Source: Dendrocalamus latiflorus
Lineage: Eukaryota; Streptophyta; Magnoliopsida; Poales; Poaceae
NCBI GenBank assembly: GCA_017311315.1
Contig: CM029626.1
Location: 7,120,006 to 7,184,005 of the forward strand
Reading direction: 5' to 3'
Length of the DNA stretch: 64,000 nucleotides
Below are positions 42,217-52,164 of the stretch, piece after piece; within the stretch, counting starts at the first letter, position 1; each line of letters starts with the position of its first letter. The translations under genes were made by a program, and so were the position numbers. The notes below the pieces were generated by a model, which ran no database searches, was not told the origin of the DNA, and saw only the letters and a program-made list of their open reading frames with translations.

Positions 42217-44824
42217 TTATGACTTCCCTTCAGCACCAGGTGCATCTGAACTGAGTGTGACGCACGGGAACCAGTATCTGCGCTTGCCGTCCCTGTGCCC
42301 ATCGTCGATCATAGCAAGTCCCTCCTGGTTGTGCAATACAGTTTCGTTAGAAATCGTCCTTTGCATATAGATACCAAAGACTTCTACCTCCAATCTGGTC
42401 ATAAGCAGTGTCCACAGGCATGCATATACACAATTACATACTTACAAGGATGGCTCCAACAAGCGTGCATTGAGTTCCAACATAACTTTCATCAAACAAA
42501 GCTGTTTTTCTTTTCTTTTGGCACGAGAATGAACCATACAGATTGCTATCGTAGAGACTAGAGAGGGAATCAGGAAGCTGCATTTACCTTCAGCAAAGTT
42601 TCAAGGGCGTCGATCGCACGGCCAGTTGACCATGAGAATTCCTTCTCAACTTGTTCTACTGTGACATAGCCTTTAGCCTGCATGTGAATGATGTTATAAC
42701 TGGAGGAATATGGAGATTACGGTATAGGTAACAATTTGTGCATGTTAGCAATTTGAAAGCTTCTAACAACCTAATCTTGTTTACTATGTCTAGCTGCTAA
42801 ATAAACGTCACAACAAAGTTTTGTGAGGTATTATACAGGGACTTGTGACTTCCAACATACAGCAACCGATATGCTTGTATAATGTACTATGGTACTAAAT
42901 GATACGCTAGTAAAAGCACAAACCTGAGCTAGCTCAAGTATCCCATTGTGATCTGTATTCAGTTCAGTAGGAACTGATCGCACAAGCTTTTTCTTCCCAA
43001 CAGAAATTACTTCAAAGCCACTACCAAGGACCTGCAAGTTCACAAATGAAGGATCAGATGAGCCAAAAATCTATACAAGTACATCAAATAACATTGAATA
43101 TTTGAATTGAACCAGGATCATCCATTAATTCAAGTTTAAACTTGTAAAAATGATGTGAGTGCAATTTTAAAATCCCAACTAAAATGAGATTTAAGAATTT
43201 AAGCTTAAAATACTAACCTTCAGCTTACTTATAGCACGTAAACAGTCATCTGACGATAATGATCCAAGATCAGTTTTTCTCTTCTGACAGAGCAGTTTGC
43301 GGAGATCTAGCAAGTCAATCAAGCCACCATTATGCGACCTTGTTGCAATGCATACGTCAACAATCTGAACACCTGCCACAATAGACATGGATGTTAAGCA
43401 GAGCATAAAAAGGTAGCAATAATAAAAGAAACTTCCAAGGAAGCTTAAAGTAAGTATACCAACCCAGCTCATAGTAGAAATCGCCAATCCCTAGAAGCTC
43501 CGCCCAAACTCCTTTATTAGATGCCAGCGGATCTACTCCAACTTTTGCACACATCTCATGAAACTGCTGTCTAAATACTGAATTTTTACGGATGTCATTC
43601 TGCACTAGCACATCATATATAATGTTACTAGAGACCATTGGAACATGCTTTGCCATTTAAGCTCTTTTGTGATATGTTGTAGCACATGGGAATAACAATG
43701 CAAATACCACTTCACTGGTACTAGATGTCATGAGATGAGTGAAATCGAGAACTATCAGCTATCACAAGAATTAGCAATCAATTGTCATCTCAGTATGAAA
43801 TGAAGTACAGCATCCACCCAGCTGTCTTGGTATAAGACTAGTTTTACTTTGCTTGATAAGGAGGTAATTAACTGATTACCGACTGGCCAAAGCCAAGGGG
43901 TAATATCTGTCACTTAAATGGTAGAAATCAACCAATGAAGCTGCTGAATAGCATCAAATTTTGGCATAAATCATAATTTGACTATAATCCATAAAAGGCA
44001 ACATATAGGTTTTCTAAGCTATAGTGCAACATTCTAGATTGTGATATGATAAGGCCATGTCAAAGAAAAATACAAATTGGCTGTTTTTTTCTTTCCTTTG
44101 ACATATTTCTAAAGATTAGGAGATTATTCACAGCATTACTTTTATTTTAAAGTTATTCCACAAATTAAAAAAGTTCAAAATAACATATTTTCTTTACTTC
44201 ACTTTCCAGTTCCGATGACCCTTGCTCAGTTTCGGGTATGTGCTGGGCTGTGCACTTATAAGCTAGTTAGGTTCCCTTCTTCAAAGTTTGATTGACAAAT
44301 TAAATCTAGATACAAGCAGTAATCCAGTAACTATATTGTTTTCAGGTTTGCCGAAAATAACCATTCCATTTGTGGGTGTAAGAATTCAATAGATAGTAAT
44401 ACAAGCGCAACTGATATATCCTAACCCCCAAGATTGATATCATTATCCACCCACGCCACATATAAATTGGAAAATTTGTTAACAACATATAGATTCAGTG
44501 AAAGTACTATAAGATCCCCCCCCCCCCCCCCCCACCCTTCCACGTGCAGCTAAAATTCAAGAGCAGAGAATCACCTTGTGCTTGCGAGCAAATTCTTCAA
44601 GCTGCGACCGGAACGTTGTGAGCTGCTCCTTCATGACATCCGTCCTGACCTTTGCCACATTTTCCCCAACCAGCCGGAATTGATCCTAAAAGCTTCCAAG
44701 AACACTCTCCATTGCATGATCCAAACAACAAAAGAAAAAACCTTTAACCTAACCAGCAAAGAACTGCACATACGCGAGTAGCCGCCGCGTTCTGCAAGCC
44801 CGCGATCCCCGGCCGCCTCCTCAT
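42217..44824 (-). CDS. VPS22: ESCRT-II subunit VPS22 (SNF8/EAP30)
   Basis: VPS22 is a subunit of the ESCRT-II complex, with VPS25 and VPS36, which sorts ubiquitinated membrane proteins into multivesicular endosomes. Seven exons join in frame with GT/AG sites: 44774-44824 (MRRRPGIAGLQNAAATR), 44575-44685 (DQFRLVGENVAKVR...), 43464-43599 (FRQQFHEMCAKVGVDPLASN, WAELLGIGDFYYELG), 43218-43372 (VQIVDVCIATRSHNGG, ISKLK), 42924-43031 (VLGSGFEVISVGKKKL), 42588-42677 (VTVEQVEKEFSWSTGRAIDA) and 42217-42324 (EGLAMIDDGHRDGKRRYWFP, ending EGKS). The product is 252 residues, the normal family length: an N-terminal helical region then two winged-helix domains. No disruption is seen, and the start is the only ATG that fits. 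Confidence 0.95.
44516..44533 (+). repeat. Homopolymer run of 18 C in VPS22 intron
   Basis: An uninterrupted C run lies about 40 bp downstream (in gene sense) of the exon 2 donor. It is length-unstable and hard to sequence, so its exact length is uncertain. Confidence 0.9.
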
Positions 44825-45438
44825 GCCTCCTCGTCTAAATCGCACACGAGCTGCAATTCAAGCAAGTCCGATGAGTCAATCGGCAAGGCACCTCCTGCGA
44901 TTGGCGATCGATTCGATGTGCGCATTGTTTCGCGTGTGCCGTTAGTGTACAGAAAGTCAATAGGAGCAGGTAGCTGACGGCCGGGGGCGGAGACGGTACC
45001 TGAACCCGAGGGGGCGAAGACCTCCGGCGGCGGGTGAGTGGATCCCCAACAGATCGTGCGGGCGCGGGCTCGGACCGACGGAGCCGGGTCTCTTCCCCGC
45101 CCACTTCCTCCGGTGAGCTAACCCTCTTGGGACCGACCGTCTAGATAGCAGCGGCTTTCCTCCTAGCGCGCTCTTTTTTCCACGGGGAGTGGGCGCGGCG
45201 ACGGGAGATCGACGGCGGGAGATGGCAGGTGGGCGCGCACACGTGGTAGGGAAGGTGCGGGTGGCTTGCGGCGAGGGCGAGGAACGGTGGAAGGGTGAGG
45301 ACCGAGGAGCGGTGCACGTCGGCGGCGAGGGGCACAGCCAAGGATGGGCTGGGCCGGCGATTGCACGGGAGAGGATTCGGAAGCGAGAGAGATGAGAACG
45401 AGAAACAAGTTTGATAACCGGGCCGGGGCCTGGCCTAA
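44825..45438. other. VPS22 5' region, GC-rich
   Basis: This is the likely promoter and 5' leader of VPS22 on the minus strand. The overlapping frames at 44835-45444 lack recognisable domains and follow the GC-rich composition. Confidence 0.45.
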
Positions 45439-45677
45439 GGGCATATTCTTTTAAACCGAAATTAGCGGTTTTTAATTTTTATTATAGTATCTAACTTTTA
45501 AATGATGTATTTTTTTAGATCGAGTCTACAAATTAATTATAGTACATGTTAAAAACCTAACATCTGTATCAACCAAAATCACAAGCGAGTATTTTTCTCC
45601 ATAATCTCTGTCACAAATTGCTAAAATTCAAAAATTTCAATCAAAAGTCATAAGTCCCAGCTGTACCAAATATGCCC
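45439..45677. mobile_element. MITE of family 2 with TAA target duplication
   Basis: The ends are GGGCATATTCTTTTAAACCG and, in reverse complement, GGGCATATTTGGTACAGC. TAA flanks both sides (45436-45438 and 45678-45680). At 239 bp and AT-rich, it identifies family 2 as Tourist-like. Confidence 0.75.
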
Positions 45678-47114
45678 TAAGTCCAATTGAAGGGCTTATT
45701 TAGGGCACAGGAATCTTCCATTAAACGGTTTAATTCATGTGAGAAAAAAATATTATTCTACTAAATTCTCGTGGTCTGAAGCGGCCGAAGAGAGAGAGAG
45801 AGCTGTGGAGTTGAAGAAAGCCCAGTGTTTTTTTGTTTCCAGAGTTGGAATTGGTCCGTAAATTGACTAATTGAAGTTCTAATTTCGAATTAGATTCTCC
45901 AATATAGTTTTGGTTGATATGTAAATTCTTTTTTTAAGAGCGAGAATAATTGGCTAATATTCATCTTTGAATATCACAACCCATACGCATGTCATGGAAA
46001 AAGATTAAAAATCATAGTGAAAAGTTCGTATAAATTACGGCTAGTAGCAATCAAATTCTAATAGTTAACCAGAAAACTAAGGTGTCTACTATTTAGACTA
46101 AGAACATATTCATATTTGTTGCAGCTAATGGTTTCTAGCTAAATGAATAGTAGTGATTAAAAGAAATGTCTTTTACAAGAAAGGGATGAGTGGTGGAGAA
46201 AATGAGGGAGAGATACATGTGCAAATGGTAGTGAGAGGAGTGGGATACGTAATGAGCCTATGACTCTATACTTTATCCTCAAAGCAAGATGGAAGTAAGA
46301 GGAGTGAGAAAGCCATTTTGAAAAATCAGGTGTTTATATTAGTTTTTGATTTTTCAAACCAAAGCCAGAAGTAGAAATTAAAACCAACAGGCAACATTTT
46401 TTAGAGTACTCCAGATAGTCTATTTAAACTCTTCAAATTCAGAGGTTAGGCTTGGACTGAGTTCGGGCCTAACCATAAAGCTGTAGTATAGCCCAACCTT
46501 AAAGCTTGAAGCCCGTCCTAATCATTTTCATTTCCTTCTAACCTTTTTCAATTAAGTTGTTAATTTTTCATATTAGCATCTACTCCCTCTACTGTTGAAT
46601 AAATATTGTTTCTGATTCGACGTGATCCCCAAAATACTAATTATGAAAATATAACATTATATAGTAGAAGCACAAATTTATCTTCGTATATCATTTTACG
46701 TTAGCGCATCTGTTTCTTCTTTCTACTAAGATGATCTATTAAACTCATAGTCCATTGTCATATCCGTTCCGAAGGTATCTATATCAGTTGTGACATTGTT
46801 GAATTTCAAAATGATGAAAAATAACCGTGACATTGTTGAATGCTATATTATACCAATATAATGTTCTCACTAGTTGAATATCACGCCCACTGGTGAAACC
46901 ATATCATCTCAATTGTTATTAGCCTTTGAACGATAGTTGAAAGATACAAATTAGTTGTTTTAGTTTGCATTGCTCCCTTTAGGTCAGGCTCAATCCGCAC
47001 AACCCGACCCAAATCATATAATATTATACAATTAATCCCCACTAATAGCAACTGATCTCTATTTCTCTGCCTTCTCAATAAGCCAAGTCGTCAAAAGCAT
47101 CAATGGGGAATATT
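45678..47114. other. No gene seen; AT-rich intergenic DNA
   Basis: Only short open frames without domains. I recognise no repeat ends in this stretch. Confidence 0.45.
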
Positions 47115-47330
47115 ATTTTGAACTACGACTTATGGTTTATGGCTTTTGATTGTTAGTGAGAGAGTACAGAGTAAGAGAAATTCGCATGCGGTTTTGACTG
47201 ATATAAATGAAGTTACCCCAGTGTATATTATAATAAACTTGTAGACTCCATCTTAAAAAGATATTAATTTGAATTATACAATAAAAAAAAGCCAAAACGT
47301 AGTTTATAGAAGCCGAACAGAAGAGGCCAC
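47115..47330 (-). mobile_element. MITE of family 2, decayed
   Basis: It contains ATAAATGAAGTTACCCCAGT, CTTGTAGACTCCATCTTAAA and a GCCAAAACGTAGTTTATAG block, parallel to the copy at 34055-34252. The termini are poorly preserved. Confidence 0.45.
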
Positions 47331-47484
47331 ATGTCCCTCCATTTGTTACCCATGTCGCACTGGATTCTTTTTTCCCTACATCCTATAGTGTGCGCCCCCA
47401 CCAGCTCCTTCTCGCTTACTGTTTCTCTTCCGTCCATTAGTGGTAGTACCACACTTCTCCCTAATTATAACCGATGAGGCTTAC

Positions 47485-48000
47485 TGAACGCACGACCGCG
47501 AGGTGGTCAGACGAAGTTACGGCCGCGAGGAGGTCAGACGAAGAGTCTACTATCGCGAGGCGGTTGGACGAAGTCACAACCGCGACATGGTCGGACTAGG
47601 CGTCTACGACCGCAAGGTAGTCGGGCTAGGCGTCTATGATCATGAGGTGGTCGGACAAAATTACAACCACGAGGCGTTCGTACGAAGTCTCAACAGCGAG
47701 GAGGTCGGACAAAGAGTCTACAATCACAATGTGGTCGGACGAAGTTGCGACAGCGAAGCGGTTGGACAAAGTCACGACCGCAAGGATATTGGACGAAGAG
47801 TCTATGACCACAAGGTGGTCGCACTAGGCGTCTACAACCACAAGACGATCGGACAAAGTCACGACCACGAGCCATTCGGACGAAGAGTGTACGACTACGA
47901 GATGGTCGAACGAAGTTATGACTGTGAAACGGTCGGACAAATCATCTATGACTACGAGGTAGTCAAACGAAGTCATGATCACAAGACGATCGGACTAACT
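47485..48000 (+). repeat. 27/30-bp minisatellite with an open reading frame
   Basis: About 18 diverged units of 27 or 30 bp follow one another, each of the form (G)AGGTGGTCGGACGAAG followed by a (TC)TACGACCRC spacer. Because both unit lengths are multiples of three, the plus strand stays open for over 500 bp (47503-48054) and would encode repeats such as VVGLGVYDHE, VVGRSCDSE and IGRRVYDHK. Most changes between units are transitions. There is no signal peptide or known domain, and the frame ends just upstream of a rhodanese exon. I treat it as a tandem repeat, with coding use unproven. Confidence 0.7.
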
Positions 48001-48193
48001 GCAAGATGCACTTGTTCCAGGCTATCAATTGGGAAGCTACTTACTTCGCTGTGAAGCAAGATCATGTAGTTCTTCCATACATCTATTTGTTTTTCAACTG
48101 ACCTTTTCAGAAGTGTGTATTACGTTCCGAAGGAAACTATAAATCCACTTCTTGAGAACAGAGGTACTCATTGATTCTTTTTTACTTTGGCAG

Positions 48194-48311
48194 GTCTCTG
48201 GTAGCAGCATACTGGTTGGTCCTAAATGGTTACAAGAATGTGTTTCATCTGGATGGAGGACTCTACACATGGTTCAAGGAAGGCCTACCAGCTGTTGAAG
48301 CAGAAGAATGA
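48194..48311 (+). pseudogene. Terminal exon of a rhodanese-like (sulfurtransferase) gene
   Basis: After a TTTGGCAG acceptor the plus strand reads SLVAAYWLVLNGYKNVFHLD, then GGLYTWFKEGLPAVEAEE and a stop at 48309-48311. This is the C-terminal end of plastid rhodanese-domain proteins of the plant STR group (the STR14 type is the closest I recall). The exon itself is intact, starting in phase 1. The upstream exon that should carry the catalytic Cys loop is not found: only about 30 bp before a GAG/GTACTC donor at about 48163 look related and they are out of frame. Upstream lies the minisatellite. It is therefore probably a gene remnant, or an exon whose partners are too far away to see. Confidence 0.6.
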
Positions 48312-49032
48312 GCAAGAAGGGCCGGTTACTTCATGTTACGACATCATTGTTCATATACTGTGAGTTGTGATGAGTTGTAACGATGTGCTTCACGGATAAA
48401 TGTGTGCACTGGTTTTTACAATTTATTCTACTCCCTCCTGTCATGAATATATGTCCTTTTGAGATACGTATAGTTAAACTTTTAAAATATTTTCAATATT
48501 TTTTTAAATATTTAGATTAGATGCATAAAAATCATATGAATAGATTTATCTTGAAAAGTATTTTCATAATATTATAATTTTATTAGGTGTTATAATTATA
48601 TTATAATAGAAATTAGTAGTCAAAGTTGATTTTTTTTAACCGTGTTAATGTCCACAGCGATATGTATTTGTAACTAGAGTTGAGTTTTTTTTTCTTTTGG
48701 ATGGAGATGTCTCCTTGTCCTCCCTGCCTATATGAAGTTCTGCTAGATTTCTTCTGACCTTTCTGTTGTCGACTTGTCGGTGTATGATACTTGGGTATGT
48801 CAATATGATGACTATTGAGTTTGACAGAGAAGTGGGCAGTCGCATCATTTCTCTTGCACCTCTAACTTAGAATGGACCTTTTTATGGTAAAGGCTGCCGA
48901 AAATAATCGAAGGGAAACAAAATGGTAGCTTTGCAGACAGTTTTGCATGGAGTCAACTAGCTTTTTGGGGTTTCATTTGGCATTGGAGTATGTTTTACTA
49001 TTAGGTTGGTAGACCCTTCTGACGAGATCTTA
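48312..49032. other. 3' flank of the rhodanese exon; nothing else seen
   Basis: AT-rich sequence. TGTCCTTTTGAGATACGTATA with CTCCCTCCTGTCATGAATAT near 48432-48476 resembles the CTCCCTCCGT end of grass Mariner/Stowaway-type MITEs, but no partner end was found. Confidence 0.35.
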
Positions 49033-51504
49033 GGGCATATATAATTCGAGATACTTATACAAGAAAGTATATAGCTATGTCATTAAGCACTCATGTAAAA
49101 TTTATTTTTCCAGTGTAAGTATTTTTATATAGACGTTTAGATATTATATTATCTACTAATTAGATATAGCTGATGTGCATCATATTTGCAGTATATTTTA
49201 TGACATTATCCTGTTGCTAGCTTGAATTGGCCTTAATTTCATCAATTATACATAAACTTGCCCTCATTTTGCTACAGTTTACAGTGTTTGCACTTTCCTT
49301 GCAGGTCGGCGCGAAATAGGCGCAAACTCCACAGAGAATCAAAAGGGAAGGAGCTAGGGTTGCAAAACAGCAAAAGAAGAAGGACTAGAGTGCAAAAGAG
49401 TCAGCAAAACCCTAACCGTGCCCAGCACCCGTGCATTGGAAACCCTAGAGGGCGCTGCTGGTATAAAAAGCCGAGCAACTCTTGACCAGGGGCCGGTCAA
49501 TTTCCCACACCCACAAACCCTAGCCGCAATTGCTTCTTCCCCACCAAGACCCAACACCCGGCCGCCCCACACCATCTCCAGGAGAGCCTCCACCGATTTT
49601 CGACGAAGCTCCAAGACTTCAACATGCAGCCGCCCTAGCCTCCATCAGATCCCCATTTTTCGCTCATTTCCCCTCTCCCAAAACGCCTCCACCGAGACCA
49701 CCACATCCGTTCGCCAGACCTCTCAAAAAGCCGCACGCCTGAAACTCCACAAGGTAGTCGTCCCTCTCCCGCACTAAACCCCCTTGCTGCCGGCCAGATC
49801 TGCATCCGCAAGTCACCTCTTGGCCGGGATCTGCTTCATCCACGCACGGATCTGCGACCTCTACGTCATCTTCGGCGGATCTAGTACCTCTACACGGAAC
49901 CGGCGACGCTTCTCCTTCCACGGCCGGATCTGCATCCTCTACAACGGGAGTTCAAGGAGTGGCTTCTTCGGCTGGATCTGCACCGCAACCCTCTACACGG
50001 CCACCTCTTCGGTTTCTGCATCACCTCTGCTTCCCCCTGCCTGCATCCTCTACAAACATTCCACTTCGGCTAAGATCTGCTAGTCTACTGGTTGTTTCGT
50101 TTCCCGATCTGAATCTTTTGTATTTTGATGGCTTGCTTGGATGTATGGATGTTAGATCTGTGTTATGCATGAGTTTTCTGTACGGATCTGGTTACTAGAA
50201 GTGTTTGAATTGTTATTGCTATGTTGAGATGCTTGCATGATGGATCTGTGATATGCATGTATTTCCTGTGTGGATCCGGGAACTAGGAGTGCTTTTACAT
50301 CGTTCCTGTTTGTCTGAGATGTTACTGTGGATGCTATTTACTGTTTAGATTCATGATTTTCATCTGATGCTTTAGTAGATCTACTAAGTTCTTAATTCTG
50401 CTAGTAGTTTAAATAGCATGCTTGAATGATGATGATATTTGTCTTTTAGATTCTCTCTTAAAGCTAGGGTTAATTTTGTGTTGCTGTAATGTTAGGTCTT
50501 ATTAGTAGAAAAGTAAAAAAAGAAGGTCTAGATATGTTTGTTTGCTGTCGTTCATGTGGTAGATCTGTTTTCTTGAATGAAGTTTAGTTTGCTTTTCGAT
50601 TGCATTGCTAGATTCATTTACTTTCTATTGTTTTACTCTTGTTGCTGTGATTGGTTAGCTATAGCTGTAGTATTATCTCAGTCTCCTTCCCCGTGTCCTG
50701 CGGCTTCTTCTCCCCTTCTATTCTTCTCTTATAAGCAGCTTCGTCTCTTTTCTCTCATTCCTTCTTTTCCTTCTCTCTGTAGTCCGATAGTTCCAGCTCT
50801 CTCTCTCTTCTAGATCCCAGTCTAACTCTTAGCCTCTTCACCTTCTTCAGTCCCTTCTTTCTTCCCCTTTTCTCTCAGTTTCTCTCTCTTCTCAAGATTT
50901 CTTCGATCTGTCAATATCTTCTCTAGTCTGTCGTTTACCGTGCTCTTTTCTTATCTCTTCCTTCTTTCTTCTCCTCTTCTGCTAGCTTAGCCAGCCTCTA
51001 GCCTTTCCTCTCCCCTGCTCTCTCCCTCTCTCTGTCTCTCCCTTTTCCCCTTAGATCTTCCTCCTTTATCTCTAGCTAATCTTTCTTCTGCCTCACTCTC
51101 CCTTAATAGAGTCAGTTTATAAGGAGTCTCTTTTCTTTTCTCCTTCCTGTCCAGTATTTCACATTCTCAGCTCCCTCATCTATTCCCTTCTCTTAGGGCC
51201 TCTAAAGCAGTAGTTAGTTTAGTTCTTATTTCTTCCCTTTTATTCAACGTTCGTGCGACTTAGCTTTGGTTAAGGGGTAATGTCACCAGTAATTTAGTCC
51301 CTGTGGAGAACACGACTTTCGCTGCTATCTTAGCGGCAGCCCGTACACTTACAGGTGTGCAGTTCTGCACGATCAATAGCTATATACATAAGCATCCGCA
51401 AAGCACCGGTGTGTTTATTTAAGCATCGATGTTACAATATAAACACCTTATCTGTTCTATATAGCAAGAAAATCACTTTTTATTTGCTAAGCACTTGCAT
51501 GCTC
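49033..51504. mobile_element. Tourist-like MITE interrupted by a solo LTR
   Basis: The two halves, 49033-49170 and 51381-51504, match the left and right parts of the intact MITE at 6367-6657. Examples are ATATTATATTATCTACTAAT with TAGATATAGC on the left, and TTTATTTAAGCATCGATGTT with CTATATAGCAAGAAAATCAC on the right. TTA flanks the outer ends (49030-49032 and 51505-51507). The MITE was present first, and the LTR element then landed inside it. Confidence 0.8.
49171..51375 (+). mobile_element. Solo LTR, 2.2 kb, inside a MITE, 5-bp target duplication
   Basis: It runs from TGATGTGCATCATATTTGCA to CAGTTCTGCACGATCA, with termini TG...CA in an imperfect inverted repeat. ATAGC occurs at 49166-49170 and 51376-51380. 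A TATA box (GGTATAAAAAG near 49460) followed by a GC-rich leader-like part and a pyrimidine-rich section (50680-51250) fits an LTR in plus orientation. No internal retroelement genes remain. I cannot assign a clade. The open frames within it have no recognisable domain. Confidence 0.85.
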
Positions 51505-52164
51505 TTATAGGAATCTGCTAATAGGAATCGGGCTATGTTAATGTGATTTTCAATGTTTTAGCTTTGTTTAGATGTTATAATAAATAGAGAATCTGTATTT
51601 TGGTGTTTCTTCAAGGGAATTTCTTGGAGTTGCATCGAAAGTAGAAAGAAAAGGTGGTCACGAAGGCCTCGTTCTAAATAGCTACTAGCTTTTAGAAGCT
51701 AAAAACCATTTGGAATGCGTTGGCTTATTAACACGATTCCCCTTTTCTTTTTTGCTTTGTATTTTCCGTGAAAATATAACGGTATTTTTAATTTTTTGTA
51801 GTGCCTTAGAAAAACTAACAGTCATTTTAGCCAAAATTCATCAGAAAAGACTGAATTGAACGGGCTGAAATCAGTGAACCAGAAGGAAGGAAAGGAATTT
51901 CCCATGCTTCAAAGGGGCCTGAGTTTGATACAGGCAAAAACCACGATCATTCTCTTCTATGCGCCAAGAAGTAAAAATTATGATCGATGATTGATGGATC
52001 AAATACAATCATATATGAAGAACTAAACCATTTCCTGTCGCATATACAATCCTTTACATGCCTGAACCCATCTATATTCGAGAATGCAAGTTGTGAAGCT
52101 CAAAAAAGTAAAAACTATTACGTCTCACAACGACATCAAGAAGACGAGAATCTAGTCTTGCCAA

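Noticed and set aside
48194..48311. BRCT-like reading (GSSILVGPKWLQECVSSGW) of the exon at 48194
   Set aside because: The alternative frame gives a full rhodanese C-terminus with a natural stop and the right splice phase. The BRCT-like reading is a shadow frame.
49258..50813. Plus-strand open frames after the TATAAAAAG box
   Set aside because: They fall inside the solo LTR at 49171-51375. The TATA box is best read as the LTR promoter.
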